From: Melastoma dodecandrum | Lineage: Eukaryota; Streptophyta; Magnoliopsida; Myrtales; Melastomataceae | Direction: 5' to 3' | Assembly (NCBI GenBank): GCA_029817715.1 | Contig: JARUPY010000085.1 | Coordinates: 4,650,001-4,714,000 of the forward strand | DNA: 64,000 nt | In this document: positions 33,191-43,753 of the stretch, one piece after another | Numbering within the stretch: the stretch's first letter is position 1 | Layout: the number at the start of each line of letters is the position of its first letter | The notes under the pieces: generated by a model | The model's input: the letters and a program-made list of their open reading frames with translations, nothing else | What the model was told of the DNA's origin: nothing | Databases searched by the model: none | Made by a program: the position numbers and the translations under genes

Positions 33191-35968
33191 CTCCCAGTGA
33201 TTAAAATCTTTTTTTTTTTTTTTTTGCTTTACTTTTTCACTTATAAAGTTTACTTCGGTAGCCTGTAACTGGGTCTTTATCGACCAAATGGAGATTGCAT
33301 GTGATTTATTATTGGTGGCATCAGGAATTGAATATGTGTGAGAGAGAGAGATTCGTTTCTCACCAACATGGGTTTAGGAAATCGACTTATTTTTACCACC
33401 AATGTACTGATGAATGGGGTTGTAATAAGAAGGCCAGAGAGGGTGCTGCTTTCCCTTTCTCAAAAAGATTCATGTCCGAAGCAAAATCTAGACCAACTTT
33501 TCTGGTCCCCCACCAGAAACATCATCCACCCACATTCATAGCCTACAACGAACATATGGCCCAAACCCAAACTAGTTTTTTTTTTTTTTATACACCCATC
33601 AAATAAAGGTTTAGGTCCAGATGGTTTTGGACTTTTGTGGAGGAGGGGCATTCAATGCAGAACCAGTTTCAATTCCTTACTGTCCTTTTTTTTTTCTTTA
33701 AAGGAACCAATTTGATTGTTATTGTTATTGTAACTAAAATTGATGAAATGGTAAAAGGGTGGTTGACTTATGACATTTATTTTCCTTTTAGGAGAAGAAG
33801 AAGAAGAAGAAGAAAGGATTTTGTGGACATGGAGACAAGTCTGGTGAATATGGGGGGGGGGGGGGGGTTCTGATTTAGAAGTAGAGGGGGGGGGGGATAT
33901 GGGATGAGGAACAACTTCTTCAAAGTTCAATCATAATACAAGATGCTTCTTGGGCGATGTTGAGTTGACATCAGGATAACATTCAACCAAAAAAGTCAGA
34001 GTGGGTCATATATATATATAAGATAGAGAAGTCAGAGTGGGTCGCTACTTGAATGGGTGTTGTTGTTGTTGTTTATTTTATTTTTTTTGGGTTGAATGAG
34101 AAGAGAAATGTATATGACAAATTAATTTTGTTCACGGGTTGTGAACCCCACCCCCATTAATTATTAATATTTGTGCTTACCCCACAATTGAATATAAGTT
34201 TGCCAACTATATATATATACATATGTGTGGGTCTCTCATGAATTCTCATTATCACTCCTTTTAAAAAAAAAATCGAAACGTTTGTTTTTTTTATTACTAA
34301 AATTACCCTTTAATGGGATTTTATTAGGGTTTTTTTAATTTATGTTTACTCTTGAAGCTCCCATATATTTTTTTTTTGAAGAATTTCCAGAATTAGAAAT
34401 TTATAATTCATTAATTGCTAAAATAAGAAACGACATGCAATTTCACCAATTTGGTTTTCATGAAATAAAAATGAGAAGGAAGACAAAACAAAAATAAAAA
34501 AAGAGGACCAAAAACTGTTGGGTTGCATGAGGGCTAGGGCACTAAATAGTCGATTTAGAAGGAATCATCCATCTCATATATTATTACTTGCTTTTGTCCT
34601 CACTCACTGTCTCTTCCTAGAGAAACATCACCTTTCCTACCCTCTTTGTCTCTTTTTACATACTTTCAGTTAAATATTTCGCCATGGAAGAAGAACCAGA
34701 GCCCCCAAGTGTGTCTTAAGGAAGTATCCTTCCTTTTAATATTCCTTTTTTTTTTAAATTTGTTTTGAGTTTGTTCATTTAATGTGGGGGGTGTGTTTGC
34801 TTTGAAAAAGGTCCCCCCGAATGAGAAAATGTGTCACGGGAAACTTGGCTTCGTTCCTCCTCCACCCCCCCCGGTAATGTTTTCTAAATCTAAAACAAAT
34901 GTCTAGTCCCATTTCCAAATCCCTCCATCTCCCGTTTGATCATGCGGTGGGGAGATCCGCCGTAGAGAGGCCGACACGCGCGCTGTCGTTGTGGACCGTC
35001 GAGGTTGCTGTCCTGAGCGCCCATCCGTCGCCAAATTCATCTATCAGAAGGGAAGGGTCTTTATTTTTTATTTTTCTTAGGAAATCATTTTAATTTATCA
35101 ATATGGGTCTAGATGATTTTCACCAGTCGATATAAACACAATATAAAAGTATTCAATAATTTTCCCGATTTGTAATATAAGTCGGGAGGATCATGGTCGT
35201 TGTTTGACTGGAGACAAATCTACACAAATTGGGTAAGCTTGCGTATCATTACAGTCGTTATTTAATCGATAGATATAGATAAAACACACATGATAAATGG
35301 TGTGATTGTGTCATCCCACCCTTCCACATTACAGGAATAAATTAAATTAATTTGGTCACATTCCACACAGAGACCAAGATACAATAGAATGGCCAATGGA
35401 AGATATATAATATATAGACGCCACAATTACGTGATTGGTAAAAATATTTAATCACGAGGTAATCGAGTCACGTTTACCTCGTATTCCGATTAAATATATA
35501 GTTGAATTTTGAGATGTTTTATTAATACATTTAATTTGTTGCGATGGAATTATCACGACACGACACATGCGTATGTAAGGTTACGCATACAAAAATAATA
35601 ATAATAATCACACAATTAGCCGTGATTATTATTATTATTAATGAAATCGAGGGACATGTAACTAAAAGAGAACTCATAGAAGTTACAAGGGAAAAAAAGT
35701 ATATTTGATGTGGAATGTAATAGAGTTTTGTTATTAGTTGGTAAAATATTTTATAAATTGACGCTATAAAATAACAAAAGCTCGAATATAATAATGTGTT
35801 TTTGTTAAGCGAGGTTTTAAATCACAACAATATTTTTTTTTTAAGCCAAAAGAAAGACCGACCCGACCGGAAGGCATAACCGTTTTTAAGAGGAGAGGAA
35901 TAGGAAGGGAAGGTGTCTCCGTTTCTTACACAACCTCTCAAAGGTAACAGACTAATCTCACTTCATCC
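33191..35968. other. Spacer and ICE1 upstream region
   Basis: Non-coding, AT-rich. It contains poly-G runs at 33852-33867 and 33886-33896, a (GAA)n repeat at about 33791-33815, AT microsatellites near 34008 and 34208, and a small hairpin of AAT/ATT repeats around GTGATTATT at about 35595-35640. A frame spelling MEEEPEPPSVS (34684) followed by VPPNEKMCHGKLGFVPPPPPP (34811) could not be joined by valid splice sites. Confidence 0.45.
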
Positions 35969-38960
35969 ATGGCTTTGCCTCCCGACACGGCTGCTGCCTC
36001 CTCCGTCTTATGGATGGACGACGAAGACAACAACCACCCCGCCCTTCCCGACGACAACGACGACCCCGTCTCCTGGTCTCGGACCGCCACCCCGACCAAC
36101 TCCGGCATCCACCCCCACCTCTACAACGACTGGTCCTACCCTCACCCCCAGCACTACCCTGAGTTCAACCCCTCCGCTGCCTTCGACTCCTCCTCCGTCT
36201 CCCCCTGCCACCAGCAGCTCCCTTTCTCCCTCGACCCCCCGCCACTCCCCTCCCACCCTTTCTTCCCCTCCTCCTCCCTCCCCGCCAAACCCTCCTTCTC
36301 CTCCCTCCTCACCCCCGCCCCCAACCCTTCCACCTCTCTCTACTTTGCCAGCTCCGCCCATGGCATCGGCGGCGGCGGCGGTGGAGGAGGAGGCGTGGGA
36401 TCGGGCATCCTTCCCTTCGAGAAGAACACGAGCTCCATGATGTTCGACCCGGGGTTCGACATTGGCTGCGATTTCTCCATGGGCTTGAACTCCGAGCTGG
36501 CCCCGCTGTTGCATGACAGCTCCGGCTGCGGCAGCAGCAATCCCAATTTGGGCATGTTCGGAGGCGGTTTCGGCGGGCTCACTGGGTTCGATGGCTTTGA
36601 TGGGCCTTCTGCTGCCGTTGGTAACGCTGCTCAAGGCAATCTCGTTACCGGAAATACGGGACCGTTCATGAACTCGAGGAGCCCGAAGGTGTTGCGGCCT
36701 CTTGAGGTGTTCCCTCAGTCGGGGGAGCAGCCCACCCTGTTCCAGAAGAGGGCGGCTGCCGCACTACGGAGCGACAAGGGTGGGATCCCCTTTGAGGGGA
36801 ACAAGATTGCCTTCCAAGGGCAGGACGGCAATGTGAGCGAGAATTACATAGGCAGCGCCGTGAACAGCGGCGGTGATGGGCGTTGTGGCGATATTGGTGA
36901 CGACGACGATGGAGTCAGTGCGGACGGATTGGGGCTGGGCTACGATAGCGACGAGAGGGACATAACCGAAAGCGGGAGGAATGACAATGGGATGAGCAAT
37001 TCCGTTGGAAACAACACCGAGAGCGTGGGAGGCGGAGCCAAAGGGAGGGGGAAGAAGAAAGGGATGCCAGCAAAGAATCTGATGGCGGAGAGGCGCCGGA
37101 GGAAGAAGCTTAATGATAGGCTTTATATGCTAAGGTCTGTTGTGCCCAAGATCAGCAAGGTAGGTTCACCTTTGACCCTCTTTTCCAATACTTTGATCAA
37201 ATTATTTGACATCTTTCCATTTCAATCATTAGAACTCTGGGTCAAAGGTGGAATTGCGATTGATCTTGGTTTTGAGGATTTTAGGATTAGTTGATACTTC
37301 AGTCGGAACCAATTATTGAAGTGGGCCAGTGCAGTTTGCTATTGTTGGGTGGTGATGAATAGACACGAAGAACCATATGCAGCATGTCTATTGATCTGTC
37401 CACCTCTCTTGTTCGATATGGGGTCTCTTTTCCTCCTGTAGTTAAGATAGATCGGGACTTTTTGTCCCGTATTCTTGCTTTGTTTCTCGCCTTGCCTTGC
37501 AGTTCCGTGAGCTACAAATTTATTGGTGGATGGACGGTTGTTGCTAGTTCTGGAATCAGACCTAGTGGATGTTAGTCTTGTCTGAAGTGGCTTTGGGTTA
37601 TGTTTCTGGCGCTTAGCCTTTGAGTTGTTTGCATCTACTGCGTGGTGGACCATTTCTCTTGTCCCCTAATAATGAACCTGTAATTTTCTTTTCTCGGGTC
37701 CATGTCTGAATTGATTTACTTTCTTACTACCTTTGACGGCATAGTTAAATTTGATGCTTCCATGTGTTTGCAGATGGATAGAGCTTCCATACTGGGAGAT
37801 GCGATTGATTATTTGAAGGAGCTTCTGCAAAGGATCAACGATCTCCACAATGAGCTAGAAACGACTCCACCCAGTTCCTCGTTGCCCACACCATCGACAA
37901 GCTTCCACCCCTTGACTCCCACCCTGCCTACCCTTCCTTGCCGTGTGAAGGAAGAGCTGTGCCAGAGTTCCATGCCGAGCCCCAAAGGGCAGCCTGTACG
38001 AGTAATACCCCCTTCTCATTCATGCTCTTTCCTTGTGAATGCCTTTGGTTTCCTTGCTTTTACCGTGTTTCTGATTAGATGTGCAAAATCACGTTTTCGT
38101 AATACGTTTCACAATCACATTCCTGTGGGCTCGAACGGTTACCTTGAAAAGGGGGTGTGTTGAATTGTATTGCTATTTCACCATGATACCTTGTGCGCAT
38201 GGTGTGTTCCCCGATGATACGTATGTAGGAAGATGTTCGAGTCACGTTTTCTGCTCTGTGTGTAGTTGTTTCACTTTTAATCATGAATTTAAAATTGATT
38301 CCATTTATTTATTGTACTTTAGGACAAACCAAATGAACAGTAGTAGTCTTAACTTGTCATTAGTCATAACGATTTGACTTGAAATTCAAATGAATTCTTA
38401 CAACCTTTCAAAGGACTGCATACTTCATATTTCGAACATCAACGAGATTGAATGCATAGTAATGATCAATTCAAGGTTTCCTGGCGGATTTAGTATATTT
38501 TGTTCGAAGGAGTAAAGAGATTTATGCGGGCTGCAGATTCAGCTGTTTAATTTATCACAATAGTTTGGGAGTGATCGTTGGGACGCACTTGTAGGTGGAG
38601 GTTCGCGTCAGGGAAGGAAGGGCAGTGAACATTCACATGTTCTGCGCGCGCAGGCCGGGTCTATTGCTATCCACCATGCGGGCATTGGACAACCTCGGGT
38701 TGGACGTTCAGCAAGCTGTCATAAGCTGTTTCAACGGATTTGCTTTGGACGTTTTCCGAGCCGAGGTGAGTCTCGTGATGCTTTACATGCTCGAGACAGC
38801 TTGTTGTGAATTACCCTGAGACGACCCATGTTCTTGATCCTGAAATTTGTATGTGCTCATCGTTTAAATATTCCAGCAATGTAGGGAAGGCCAAGATATC
38901 ATGCCGGAACAAATAAAGGCAGTACTCCTAGATTCGGCTGGCCTCCACGGTCAGATGTGA
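35969..38960 (+). CDS. ICE1: bHLH transcription factor ICE1/SCREAM
   Basis: Four exons, 35969-37159, 37774-38001, 38595-38765 and 38877-38960, encode about 557 residues; Arabidopsis ICE1 has 494. The large first exon starts [21 protein letters not shown] and contains Ser/Pro-rich and Gly-rich stretches, [24 protein letters not shown], and the basic region [29 protein letters not shown]. Exon 2 continues the helix-loop-helix and zipper as [28 protein letters not shown], then CRVKEEL...SPKGQPVR. Exons 3-4 give the ACT-like C-terminal domain [67 protein letters not shown]1 activates CBF genes in cold and, with SPCH/MUTE/FAMA, controls stomatal development in the nucleus. The exon 2 donor at 38002 is preferred because it restores the conserved R before VEVR. 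Confidence 0.95.
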
Positions 38961-39214
38961 TGAAGATGCAGGGATGGAGAGGGAGAGGGAGGTGGAGGGG
39001 GGAATGGGCAGTGATCTAGAAGAGATGCTAACCCCTCATAGTGCTCCTCGGCACGAGGAAAATGTATCGCGCTGACTTTTACTAGGTATATTATGATATA
39101 GGCCGGTGTAATTTGCATTCACCTGGTCAGAAGTTTGAATCTTGAATCAGTGCGTTGAAGAACTCGAAAACCTTCAGAAAACCGAGCAGTGTTTTTCTCT
39201 CGTCTGTGCCATTT

Positions 39215-40180
39215 CTACAATTGATAAAAGACACCATGGGAACTATCCAAGAGTTCTTTAAAATCTGGGAAAGGAAATGTCTGAAGTTCTGTTGTTCTTC
39301 CCTGGGATGGACTAATTGCAATCCACAGCAATGATATGATGATGACAATGAGTCCAGACCAGACAGACGATAGTGGGCGTCTTCCCTCTCCTCCCCCTTC
39401 AGCCCTTCTGCAAATGGATTGAGACGTGAAAACACCCAGAAGCTGAAGAACGCTCCCCCTACAAACTTTGCTCCATTTTGGTATCGCACTGTATATAGTC
39501 CGGGAGAACGCGAAAGCCAGCCCGATTATGTTCACCATAGCAATCACTGTCGGCAGAATCATCAGGAATGTCCACTTTACTAGGTAGAGGTCTGCATAAA
39601 TGTCATCTTCCTCCTCCATGGCAGACTTCGACATCAGGGTGAAGGAGATCTTGGTTCCATCCACGTCCTTCAGGAGGCCCTGCACGACTGCCTTGCGGTG
39701 TGCGCTCGTCCCAGAGATTAGCCAGAACTGCTTGTTCCCCCATTCCTTGATCGAGATCCTCGCGCACTTCACCTAGAGGACTGCCAGCCTGAGGGTGGAG
39801 ATGGTCGTGGTCAGGAGGTAGACTAGGAATGCAACGCTCAGTGTCTCCACAGTGAAGCTCCCTGAGAAGAGAGACGGTGTGGGGAGGAAGCAGTAACGGA
39901 TGAGGAAGATTGATGTGAAGGGGTACAATTCCCACATTGATGTAGAACAGACGCTGAAGGAGCTTAGCCTCTTAGAGCCGAGGAAGGCATTGTTTCCAGA
40001 GAAGAATATCTCGACCAAGCCTGTTGCGCATCTCAGGACCTGATGGAGCCTGTCGGTGAGATTGATAGGAGCTGATCCGCGGAATGCGTCACGCTTGGTC
40101 ACACAGTACACTGATCGCCATGCGGTTGTGCATGTGGTATCCGGTCACGATATTCTCGGTGACTGCCCATAGATCCTCTC
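39215..40180 (-). pseudogene. Cellulose-synthase-like D (CSLD) C-terminal pseudogene fragment
   Basis: Minus-strand frames reconstruct the C-terminal third of a CSLD glycosyltransferase in pieces. From upstream these are [26 protein letters not shown], a membrane part [83 protein letters not shown], and VWSGLIVIIISLLWIAI. The pieces are in different frames: the segment before [11 protein letters not shown] contains a stop, the frame shifts after [10 protein letters not shown], and again around WSK where FVGGAFFSFWVFSRLNPFAEGL is in another frame. No catalytic domain lies upstream, so this is a 5'-truncated, frameshifted relic. Intact CSLDs act in tip-growing cell walls. Confidence 0.85.
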
Positions 40181-40189
40181 AACTTCCAG

Positions 40190-41111
40190 CCATCTCTCCG
40201 ATCAACCAGGTGAGAAGACAACACAACTAACAGAATGTGAGGAAAGGAAAGTCGGTGAGTTTGTTATTCCCTCTCAACTGTTTATATACAACTAAGCCTC
40301 ATTTATGTAACCCATAATCAAATATAAGCCTAGTCCCAATCATATACTTAATCCTCTTCTACTTTCTTCCCTTTGCTGCTGCATACTCCTTGCAAAGCTT
40401 CAACCTTCTCGTTGCTTTCTTGACAGATCCAGCCAAGCCCGTGGCCCCATTCGGTCTTTGTCCTCCCTCATACCTGTCATTGATATCGAAATATTATTAC
40501 TCCATACATCTGAATCAACGAGTTCTTAGATGATTACGAACATCAGTTACCAGGCGTCGCAGGCAGGCATTCCTCAATGGTGGCCCTTTTCCAAGCCTGC
40601 CCTCTAGCTGGTTGCCGGGAGTGGGCGGCGGGATGTGGACTGTTTAGTTCAAGTAATCCCTGGATACCTCCCCAAACTTGTCGAGGTCATCCTGGGAGAG
40701 ACCGTCACGGCGGCTGCTCCACGCTCGAACTTAACGGTAGGGCCAGTAGAGCCACGGGGACCGCCGGATTGATCTAATATTTTATTTGTATGCAAACCGC
40801 CAGCATCTGTGCCGGCCCTGAATCCTAGAAACTCCAGCGGGAAGGTAATGCAAGAGGTTGGAAGGAAGGGCTGCCATGTCCCCCAAGTCAGTTCTCCGAC
40901 ATTGCCTACTGGAAAATCGAACACCCCCTACTTTTGTGTTTTTGGGAGATGGGTGTTTTCGTGTGTATTTGTCCTAGAATGGTTATGCACATCCGGGCGT
41001 GATTCCCTTTCCTTTTTAGTTATTATTATCATTATCATCATTATGATTATTAATTGTTTGGCGTGCGGCAGAGAACTCGAGTGTGCATCATCGGTCAGTC
41101 GGCCCATTGGA
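40190..41111. other. Spacer with unassigned coding-like fragments
   Basis: Minus-strand segments read like exons: a 40360-40473 segment ending SVKKATRRLKLCKEYAAAKGKK then VEED and a stop, and one near 40645-40705 reading LSQDDLDKFGEVSRDYLN and a stop. I cannot assign them or join them in frame. They may be leftovers of a decayed gene. Confidence 0.3.
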
Positions 41112-42994
41112 ATGGAGGAGAGGGCGCAGAGGAGAATCCGCAAGCTCCACAATCACTTTGTCTGCTGCCATGTTCCACCTGTTATTGGTTCCCTGCTCGA
41201 AACTGTGAGCTTTTCCCCCTCCATGTTGTTCACTCGTGACTCCCAAGGGATAATGAAGTTCTCATCTTCCTCCGCTCTGGTAGCAATTCAGTCTTATATG
41301 GGTATTTTGGTTTGGTTAAGGTTTCCCTAGGAGCCGAGCAGTTAAAGGTAGTATCCAGGGAATCCAGAAAGTACCCGTGGATTCCTAAAAGAAAACTCGT
41401 CGACCATTTCATTAATAATTAGAGAGTATTACACAATTCGATTTACAATTGAATTATAAAAATTTGTACAACAGAAGCTTTATATCGAACATGTAATAAG
41501 CATGCATAGATCACTTCTATGACCTGCCAAAAAAATGTAATAACATTAGTCAAATGAGTAAGTACGGCGGTTCAAGTACGCGTAGCCAATTGCCCATAAC
41601 ATCCCTTGACGTATCTCAAAATCGAGACCTCGTCTTAAAATTTCGACACACACAGTTGTGTTTCCAATTCCTCAATGATCGCAACTAAGTTGTTTCCAAC
41701 GGCATCCGGGAACGTCGTATTTTCAGCCTACGTACTTTCCATAAGAGCCTCATGTTCATGTACTTTCAGCCACGCAACATCCCGCTACCACGGATCAATC
41801 CATCCGGGTGCGTTAAATCACGGAACTTCCCTCCGTGCCTTAGCTTTTCGTCAAACTTTTCCAGCCAACTAGGTTGTCCAATACACCATTCCGAGGGTGG
41901 ATTTCTCCTGTCCAAACCCTCCTCATATCCACCTCATAAGGCAGCCCCATGGGCGTGTCAATGTACCGTCATAAACTTCCATTTCGCCCACGATACGTGG
42001 GTCGTTCGATCACTTTCATTTATCTGTGTCTTCCGCACTTAATAAACCCTCATTTCACCGAGGAGTATCAACTCCAGACCAGCTATAAACAACCATAACA
42101 AGTCCCCTTTTTGGCCCATGTTCATTCAATAACATTATCCAATATTCGTAAGTTCGCATCCACGAATGTTCATATTTGTCCGCAACCATCTCATTCGGAG
42201 TTTCAACCTTTCCTTTCCTCAACACCGACGGATAAGCCCGTCCATCTCCATTCGCACTAATCCCGAGCCTCAATTATATGTCAAGGTATACACTCCGAAT
42301 GGGCAGCCACGTACCCGCACGAACATACGCAAAACAGTCTGTTTTTCAGCCAAATACACACACAAACCGGGAAGATTCACTCCCGAACAACCCATATTCA
42401 TCACGAGTATCCATTCATAACTCAATACAACCTTAACCTCATGCACACGGATGAGTTCCCACATGGCAAGCCCCCGCACGATTGTCATCCGACACATAAA
42501 CGCTCAACCGCAAATCACCGACCAGCCCACACGCGGAACGAATCCGCTCATCCGTCGCATAACCAAGGTTCCGGAGTGCCATCTCCTACCATCCCAAGGG
42601 TCTGGCCAGCCCGTTTTCCTCACCCAACAACACATTCACAGCAAGCAAAACTCAAGGAAAACGAGTTTTATGACCGTTTCGCAAGAAGAAAAATAAAGGG
42701 GGATCGAGTACTGTACCTTGCTTCTTCTTCGGGACAAAACCGCATCAATTCTTTTCTTCTCCGAGCGACCTCTCCACAAAGAGGCCTCCTCACGCTCTTC
42801 TTTGACGTGAGCCCTTCCATTTTGCTGGTTGAATTGTTCGCCGAACGAGCTCACCGAACCAGCCCCTTCTTCTTTCCTTTCTTCTTCTTCTTCTTCTTCT
42901 TTTCTTCCTTTTTCTTTCTTCTTCTTCTTCTTCTTCTTCCTCCCCTTTTATGGACGTCCACAGCCACCTTTTCCACTTTTTTCCGGCCTTCTGG

Positions 42995-43753
42995 CCTTCT
43001 AGCAGTGTTGTTAAGGCGCTAAGGCGCCACCAAGGCGAGAAGGGCTTCCATCGCCCGAGGCGGTAGACGCTAGGCGAGGCGCTCGCCTTTTGTTTTAAGA
43101 CGCTCGCCTCTCCGAACTCTCCTTTAGTCCTTAAACAAACTGAAGGACAAGTTACAATGCCGCTTAAGGAAATGCAAAAAACATGGTTTGTGGGATCTCA
43201 CAAGAACAGGGGCTGGCCGCTCAGATGACAGGTGCGGATGGCAGTTTTTTCTGGTACGGGGATGATGGATTGAATCAAGAGGGTGGGTGCAAGTGGCTGG
43301 GAAGTGGGAATGGACGTCGGGTTGAATCAGTCTGAAGGGGAGCGGCTAGGGTAGGAGTTGTTTTTTTTTTTTTTTGGTAAATAGGGTAGGAGTTGTTGGC
43401 GTAGAAAGAAATAAAATAGGGTTAAAACTAAAAAGACTTTAGAGGGGGTGGCTAGGATGGGACTAGTCGGGGCAGAAAGAAATAAAATAGGGTGTTAGAG
43501 GGGGTGGCTAGGATGGGACTAGTCGGGGAAGAAAGAAATAAAATAGGGTGTTAGAGGGGGTGGAGGATAGGGGTCGCCCAGAAACGCCTTTATAGCGCCC
43601 TAGTGCCTGAGGGCCTCAACCAAGGCGAGCGCCTAGGTGGCGCCTAGTGCACTGGCGCCTGCCCGAACCCTAAATAGGCGAGAGGGCCTCGCCTCGCCTT
43701 GCCTGAGCGCCTAGGCGAGCGAGGCGTGGCGCCTTGACAACACTGCCTTCTAG
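42995..43753. mobile_element. Non-autonomous hAT element (43003-43745) with 8-bp target duplication
   Basis: The element starts CAGTGTTGTTAAGGCGC and ends GCGCCTTGACAACACTG, terminal inverted repeats of 17 bases with one mismatch. GC-rich subterminal arms are full of GCGCC/AGGCG motifs (CTAGGCGAG, GCCTAGG). It is flanked by a perfect 8-bp duplication CCTTCTAG at 42995-43002 and 43746-43753, the hAT signature, and is 743 bp long. No transposase ORF is present. Inside lies a 56-bp tandem repeat. Confidence 0.88.
43439..43563. repeat. 56-bp tandem repeat inside the hAT element
   Basis: Unit TTAGAGGGGGTGGCTAGGAT (continuing 36 more bases to AAATAGGGTG) starts at 43439, 43495 and, partially, 43551. 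The two full copies differ at one base (GGGGCAG versus GGGGAAG). Confidence 0.9.

Noticed and set aside
34684..34873. Possible tiny two-exon gene (MEEEPEPPSVS, then VPPNEKMCHGKLGF...)
   Set aside because: No donor and acceptor pair joins the two pieces without a stop codon, so it is not reported as a gene.
36008..36634. 208-residue minus-strand frame opposite ICE1 exon 1
   Set aside because: It is a GC-rich shadow of the ICE1 coding exon, made of Gly/Glu repeats that mirror the Pro/Ser codons of the real frame.
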